Below are positions 6,178 through 10,037 of a stretch of 10,037 nucleotides of DNA, piece after piece. This stretch comes from an uncultured Lachnospiraceae bacterium. GTDB lineage: Bacteria; Bacillota; Clostridia; Lachnospirales; Lachnospiraceae. The first letter of the stretch is position 1, and the number at the start of each line of letters is the position of its first letter. Under the pieces are notes generated by a model. It did no database searches and had not been told where the DNA came from. It saw only the letters and a list, made by a program, of their open reading frames with translations. The stretch is taken from positions 1 to 10,037 of the forward strand of contig USDI01000067.1 in the NCBI GenBank assembly GCA_900553305.1, in the 5' to 3' direction. Position numbers and translations under genes: made by a program.

Positions 6178-7116
6178 ATGAAAATCGGGATAGTCTCGGA
6201 TATACACAGTAATATCGTTGCCTTCCGCGCCTGCGTGGATTATCTGGAAAAAGCAGGTTGTGACGAGTATTTTCTTTTGGGAGATTATGTTTCGGATACA
6301 CCGTACACCAGAGAAACATTGGATTTCTTATATGCGTTTATTCAGACGCATACGTGTTATCTGCTTCGCGGAAACCGGGAAGAATATATGCTGGAACAGC
6401 GGGAAGACCGGCTGGCCGGCAGGGAAGAGAGGAAGTGGATTTATAATTCCGCAAGTGGAAATCTTCTTTATACTTACGAACAGTTGACGGAACAGGACTT
6501 TACATTTTGGGGAAAGCTTCCGATCAGCTTTGTTTATGAAAAAGAAGGGTATCCTTCGATTACCTGTGCACATGGTTCGCCGGAGAATACCAGGGAGCTG
6601 CTGCAGCTTGACGGAGAACCGGTCCAAAACTGGCTGAAAAAAATTCCAACGGATTATCTGATTTGTGCGCATACGCATTTTCCGGGAGAGAGGAGCTATG
6701 GAGAGAAACACTACCTTAATTCCGGGTGTGTGGGAATCTCGATATATGATGCCGGATATGCCCAGTGTATGATTCTGCATTCGGAGCACAAAGAAGGAAA
6801 GATTTGCTGGAGACCGGAAATGCTGAAAATTCCATATGATAATAAACAGGTTATTAAGGATATTGTTGACAGAGGTCTGCTCGATGCAGGTCACTGGTTC
6901 GTAAACAGTAATATTAAGATCCTGCTTACCGGTATTGATCAGGCAGCAATACTGGTTGACCGTGCCGGACAATTGTCAGCAGAAGCAGGAGAAACAGGTG
7001 TCTGGCCGCACATCAAAGAAACCTATTTTGCGATGGCGGCAAACGAATTACAGATACCAGATTACCGGTTGGAATTTATGGATACAGAACAGACAGAAAG
7101 AGGTAAAGAATGTTAA
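6178..7116 (+). CDS. Calcineurin-like metallophosphoesterase
   Basis: A 312-residue cytoplasmic protein. Residues 1 to about 205 carry the metallophosphoesterase metal-binding motifs in order: DIH (D8, H10), GD (D36), GN (N66, followed by Arg-Glu where many members have His-Asp/Glu), AHG (H132) and AHTH (H165, H167). These ligands hold a two-metal centre that hydrolyses phosphomonoesters or phosphodiesters; the substrate cannot be told. The overall pattern is of the YfcE/MJ0936-like compact group, but this protein has an extra C-terminal region of about 90 residues (about 222-312) that I do not recognise. The start is supported by AAAGGAA at 6163-6169 and is the first in-frame ATG after the promoter. 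Its end overlaps the tcdA start by 7 bases, which suggests translational coupling. Confidence 0.92.
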   Translation: MKIGIVSDIHSNIVAFRACVDYLEKAGCDEYFLLGDYVSDTPYTRETLDFLYAFIQTHTCYLLRGNREEYMLEQREDRLAGREERKWIYNSASGNLLYTYEQLTEQDFTFWGKLPISFVYEKEGYPSITCAHGSPENTRELLQLDGEPVQNWLKKIPTDYLICAHTHFPGERSYGEKHYLNSGCVGISIYDAGYAQCMILHSEHKEGKICWRPEMLKIPYDNKQVIKDIVDRGLLDAGHWFVNSNIKILLTGIDQAAILVDRAGQLSAEAGETGVWPHIKETYFAMAANELQIPDYRLEFMDTEQTERGKEC

Positions 7117-7862
7117 ATCAGTTTTCAAGAACACAGTTATTAATCGGAGAAGAAGCGATTCAGAAGTTGGCAAAATCGAGAGTTGCCGTATTTGGAATCG
7201 GAGGTGTCGGGGGTTACGTGTGTGAAGCATTGGTCCGGAGCGGTGTCGGTGCCTTTGATCTGGTGGATGATGATAAGGTATGCTTAACCAATCTGAACCG
7301 TCAGATTATTGCTACGCGCAAGACGGTTGGAAAATATAAAGTAGAGGTGATGAAGGAAAGAATGCTGGAAATCAATCCGGATGTGGATGTGAGAACTTAT
7401 CAGTGCTTTTTCCTGCCGGAAAATGCGGATGACTTTCCGTTTGAAGAATATGATTATATTGTAGATGCGGTAGATACGGTGACGGCAAAGCTGGAAATTA
7501 TTATGCGGGCGAAGGAAAAGAATGTGCCGGTCATCAGTGCCATGGGAGCTGGAAACAAGCTGGATCCCGGAAGATTCAGGATTGCAGATATTTATGACAC
7601 CAGTGTTTGCCCATTGGCACGTGTTATGCGCCGGGAATTAAAGAAGCGGAATGTAAAGAGTCTTAAGGTCGTGTATTCGGATGAGCAGCCGATCCGGCCG
7701 ATCGAGGATATGGCGATAAGCTGCAGGACGAACTGTATCTGTCCGCCGGGAGCTGCCCATAAGTGTACAGAACGACGGGACATTCCCGGAAGTACGGCAT
7801 TTGTTCCTGCCGTAGCAGGTCTGATGATTGCCGGTGAAATTGTAAAAGATCTGGCGAAGTAG
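7110..7862 (+). CDS. tcdA: tRNA threonylcarbamoyladenosine dehydratase TcdA (CsdL), E1-like
   Basis: A 250-residue ThiF/MoeB/E1-like enzyme. In this family the enzyme uses ATP to cyclise t6A at position 37 of ANN-decoding tRNAs into ct6A. Visible motifs: the nucleotide-binding loop GIGGVG at 29-34, the VDDD segment at 52-55, NLNRQ at 61-65, VDAVD at 118-122, and SAMGAGNKLDP at 143-153, which is characteristic of TcdA as opposed to MoeB or ThiF. Near the C terminus a cysteine group (C205, C209, C211, C219, in a CxCPPG...KCT setting) recurs in Firmicutes members as I recall them and could bind metal; its role is not established. The length is near the usual 250-270. The start overlaps the metallophosphoesterase gene and has GAGG at 7100-7103. 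The stop lies 2 bases from the stop of the convergent thioesterase gene, leaving no room for a terminator. Confidence 0.95.
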   Translation: MLNQFSRTQLLIGEEAIQKLAKSRVAVFGIGGVGGYVCEALVRSGVGAFDLVDDDKVCLTNLNRQIIATRKTVGKYKVEVMKERMLEINPDVDVRTYQCFFLPENADDFPFEEYDYIVDAVDTVTAKLEIIMRAKEKNVPVISAMGAGNKLDPGRFRIADIYDTSVCPLARVMRRELKKRNVKSLKVVYSDEQPIRPIEDMAISCRTNCICPPGAAHKCTERRDIPGSTAFVPAVAGLMIAGEIVKDLAK

Positions 7863-7864
7863 GT

Positions 7865-8296
7865 TTATTTCTCAAATATGCCGGTTGGGCAGGCATTTTC
7901 CTTACTGTAGAAGGAGAAGGTGCCGGTGTTAATTAATTTGCCTTTGTCATCACAGCAGGAGAATTGAACGACGGTAATGGTGCGTCCACGTTTGATGACA
8001 CTTGCGTCATAAGTGATGTATTCGGTGTCTCTGCCAGCCCGGAGGTACTGCATATTGGCATCAATCGTAGTGACGTAACTGCCATAAGTGATGGCAGCCA
8101 GTCCACAGAAGGTATCTGCGGCGGCGTAAAGTGCGCCGCCGTGATAATCGCCATACATATTCTGAAAGCGGGAGTCGAAAGGGATACGCCCCTGCACATG
8201 CCCCTCCGAAACGGAGGTAACCTCGAGTCCTAATAATTTACAAAAAGGATTGCGTTCCAAAATTTTCTGAAAATCTGCTATTTCCATCTGTTCCAT
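7865..8296 (-). CDS. PaaI-family hotdog thioesterase
   Basis: A single-domain 143-residue protein of the PaaI/YdiI hotdog fold, usual length for the family. The active-site signature is present: N46, G49, H52-G53-G54 and D61 in the segment running from RFQNMYGD through HGGALYAAAD on the central helix. Such proteins hydrolyse acyl- or aryl-CoA thioesters as dimers or tetramers in the cytoplasm; the substrate cannot be predicted. The C terminus (DDKGKLINTGTFSFY) is the usual last strand. The start at 8296 has GGAG at 8304-8307; an in-frame ATG three codons in is an alternative but is less well spaced. It converges on tcdA with a 2-base gap. A 23-nt palindrome sits about 70-95 bases upstream. 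I found no convincing promoter by eye in that gap. Confidence 0.92.
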   Translation of the reverse strand: MEQMEIADFQKILERNPFCKLLGLEVTSVSEGHVQGRIPFDSRFQNMYGDYHGGALYAAADTFCGLAAITYGSYVTTIDANMQYLRAGRDTEYITYDASVIKRGRTITVVQFSCCDDKGKLINTGTFSFYSKENACPTGIFEK

Positions 8297-8367
8297 AATA
8301 AATCTCCGTATATGATGTTTTATATTGACTGATAAAGTCTATTTGATAATTGAACTGCTTCCACTCA

Positions 8368-8390
8368 AAAATGATCCACTGGATCATTTT
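8368..8390. repeat. 23-nt palindrome upstream of the thioesterase gene
   Basis: AAAATGATCCA (8368-8378) and TGGATCATTTT (8380-8390) are perfect 11-base arms around one C. It lies between the terminator of the DUF4173 gene and the thioesterase start. Two readings are possible: an operator for a dimeric regulator of the thioesterase gene, or a weak bidirectional terminator, since A-rich and T-rich ends flank a 7-bp stem with a 3-base loop. On the minus strand five T residues follow the stem, on the plus strand four. No second copy is seen in the window. Confidence 0.6.
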
Positions 8391-8407
8391 CTCATATGCA
8401 TGGCAAC

Positions 8408-8437
8408 AAAAAAGGAGTGGCAGATCTGTCACTCCTT
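8408..8437 (-). terminator. Rho-independent terminator of the DUF4173 gene
   Basis: On the minus strand AAGGAGTG (8437-8430) pairs perfectly with CACTCCTT (8419-8412), with a partly self-complementary loop (CAG/CTG). The second arm runs directly into TTTTTT (8413-8408). It lies 27 bases after the stop codon of the DUF4173 gene. Confidence 0.9.
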
Positions 8438-8463
8438 CATTGTATATAGAATATGTCGAAAAA

Positions 8464-9939
8464 TCAATTCCCAAGCAGTTTTTTCGCTTTCCAGCGGGAG
8501 AAATTAAAGCTCCGGACGGAAAGGTCTGAGGTACATTCCGAAAGGTAATCAACATATTCCTGCCGAGGATTGGAGAGGTAGTAATCATCCGGATCACTCA
8601 TTTCTTCTGGGAGTTCTTTAAGAACCACCGGGGCTGCATCGGCAGATAACTGGTAGAGATAGGAAAGTGCATAGTCGTCCTTTGCAGCATGGGAAATGTT
8701 GTAACGGGCAATGTGGTAGTCCGGATGGGAGAAGCTGTATAAGAGGAACAGCACTGTTACAGCAATAAGGCCATACCGTACAAAGGGAAAGTCCGGTTTA
8801 TAAATCAGAATCAGGGTTCCAACCATTAAGAAGCTGATGACCAAAAGGCTCCATAATACGAAAACGCGCAGTACGGTCAGCTGATATACGCTGATATAAA
8901 GCAGCATCCGGTAGGCGCTCGAAGCAACCATGACAAAGGTACACAGCGATACCACCGAAAGCAGGATCTGCAGAACGCGGTGCGGACGGAACAGGCGGAT
9001 GCACAGCAATACCGAAACGAGATTAATCAGGCATACAAATACCAGTTGGAAGAAGCCTGCCCTGGCATAGGAAGCATAGGTGTAGTTTTCGGGCAGGGTG
9101 CCGAGTCCTGCAAAAAGGTATACAATCTGAATCACACAGAACAGAACGTAAATCACTGAGAAGATGGATGTAAATGTTATGGCAATCACGGGATCGCCCT
9201 TTCCACTGGACGGGGATTCCTTCAGACTGGGTGTCTGCAGCCGGCAGAGAAGGCAGTAACAGAGGAAAAAGCCAAAAAGGAACATGACCAGTATAGTCAA
9301 AATGTTCCCGTGAATGATAAGAGCTTCCAATCCATCAAAAGCAGCCTGAAAGAGATTGGCGAAAACGGCATCGGCACTTCCTAAAAGTAACAGGATGACA
9401 GGAAGGGCAAGCAGCGCAACCGTCAGTCCGATCACAATAGAAAGAACACGGCCGTTGTCTGTATGTGAGGCTTGAATATTCCGGCGGTTTTTCACATAGG
9501 CGGCAAGATCCGTAAATGGCCGGGCAAGGAACGCTAGGCTCGAAAACACCGTTTTGATCATTGCCCATATATAAGTAAAGATATCCCAGTGCCGATCCTC
9601 ATAAAAGCTGCATAAAAATAAATGCAGAAGAAGGAAAAGGATCAGGGTTTTCCCAAGCAGGATCAGGTAGGCGGAATCCGTGAAGCAGACAGAGAATGCA
9701 AGCAGCCCGAGGCTAATGAGATCGAAGATCGTCATGGGTTTTAAAATACGATTGCACTTTTTTAAAAAGAAGCAGAAAAACAAGCACGTTCCGCCGATGT
9801 AAAAAGGGTAGCTGATCCCGGATGGATTATGGTACAGGCAGATGGTATAAAGCAGGGCGTATAAAAGGCTGCCGATTCCCATAACCGGAAAGAGGGGATT
9901 TACAGGTGTAGTGGTTTCATTTGTTTTAACAGGTTCCAT
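8464..9939 (-). CDS. DUF4173 family multi-pass membrane protein
   Basis: A 491-residue integral membrane protein with roughly 12 hydrophobic helices between residues 16 and 403, followed by a soluble C-terminal tail of about 85 residues rich in acidic and aromatic residues (PEEMSDPDDYYLSNP). The segment ENYTYASYARAGFFQLV (about 285-300) and the RMLLYISVYQLTVLRV region (about 344-359) match my recollection of DUF4173, a family of unknown function, probably transport or envelope related. The start is placed at 9939 because a strong AGGAGG lies at 9947-9952. The frame stays open for 32 further codons upstream, but those residues are polar, have no ribosome site and overlap a likely end of another gene. 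A terminator follows. The lysine- and arginine-rich C terminus (SRWKAKKLLGN) should be cytoplasmic by the positive-inside rule. Confidence 0.88.
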   Translation of the reverse strand: MEPVKTNETTTPVNPLFPVMGIGSLLYALLYTICLYHNPSGISYPFYIGGTCLFFCFFLKKCNRILKPMTIFDLISLGLLAFSVCFTDSAYLILLGKTLILFLLLHLFLCSFYEDRHWDIFTYIWAMIKTVFSSLAFLARPFTDLAAYVKNRRNIQASHTDNGRVLSIVIGLTVALLALPVILLLLGSADAVFANLFQAAFDGLEALIIHGNILTILVMFLFGFFLCYCLLCRLQTPSLKESPSSGKGDPVIAITFTSIFSVIYVLFCVIQIVYLFAGLGTLPENYTYASYARAGFFQLVFVCLINLVSVLLCIRLFRPHRVLQILLSVVSLCTFVMVASSAYRMLLYISVYQLTVLRVFVLWSLLVISFLMVGTLILIYKPDFPFVRYGLIAVTVLFLLYSFSHPDYHIARYNISHAAKDDYALSYLYQLSADAAPVVLKELPEEMSDPDDYYLSNPRQEYVDYLSECTSDLSVRSFNFSRWKAKKLLGN

Positions 9940-9994
9940 GGTAGTTCCTCCTTGGAAATTTATTTGTAACTGTTCAGTATCGTCACCGTTATAT

Positions 9995-10036
9995 TTATTC
10001 TTTGTTTTCCGGGGGAACGCAGGAAGCGTCATCACC
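9995..10036 (-). CDS. Possible 3' end of an upstream minus-strand gene (partial)
   Basis: In the minus-strand frame that enters from the right edge, 13 codons (GDDASCVPPENKE) lead to TAA at 9997-9995, 55 bases before the DUF4173 start. This would suit the tail of an upstream operon partner, since no promoter is evident in the gap. With so few codons it may also be chance. Confidence 0.3.
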   Translation of the reverse strand, partial: GDDASCVPPENKE

Positions 10037-10037
10037 T

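Noticed and set aside
6328..6972. A 214-codon minus-strand open frame
   Set aside because: It is antisense to the metallophosphoesterase, which carries all the metal-binding motifs; the antisense product shows no recognisable domain.
9940..10035. A longer, 523-residue form of the DUF4173 protein
   Set aside because: The 32 extra residues are polar with no ribosome site, while an AGGAGG sits 7 bases before the ATG at 9939.

Overview
The window looks like chromosomal DNA from a motile, anaerobic Clostridia bacterium, most likely a Lachnospiraceae. This rests on strong AGGAGG-type ribosome binding sites, moderate GC, and protein families common there: an aldo/keto reductase fused to a ferredoxin domain, DUF3877, tandem bacteriohemerythrin and DUF4173. 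It holds nine complete protein genes, one complete and one partial tRNA, three terminators, several promoter candidates and possibly the last codons of a further gene at the right edge. I see no transposon, phage, CRISPR or restriction genes. The species is not identified.

Left part, plus strand (1-2005): the 3' part of tRNA-Tyr(GUA), then tRNA-Leu(UAA) and a strong terminator. An extended -10 promoter candidate follows, then a two-gene unit of an Fe-S aldo/keto reductase and a DUF3877 protein. This unit ends at a 12-bp hairpin that is also built into the last codons of the convergent chemoreceptor gene.

Middle, minus strand (2085-6025): transcribed right to left are a tandem hemerythrin-domain protein with its own promoter, then a second promoter driving an HSL-type alpha/beta hydrolase and a methyl-accepting chemotaxis protein. 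The hydrolase has arginine where the catalytic serine is expected. The receptor has six predicted membrane helices, no evident HAMP domain, and a C-terminal YcgR-like PilZ module that should bind cyclic di-GMP. These genes suggest a link between oxygen or membrane sensing, c-di-GMP and motility. The individual domains are well supported; the joint role is inference.

Right part (6089-10037): a plus-strand promoter, divergent from the hemerythrin promoter and overlapped by an inverted repeat, drives a metallophosphoesterase gene and the overlapping tcdA (tRNA ct6A formation). Two bases past tcdA, a PaaI-like thioesterase gene converges from the minus strand. Upstream of it lie a 23-nt near-perfect palindrome, a terminator, and a multi-pass DUF4173 membrane protein whose start is best placed at 9939.

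The most interesting items are the chemoreceptor-PilZ fusion, the Ser-to-Arg change in the hydrolase beside it, and the same His-to-Gln ligand change in both hemerythrin domains.
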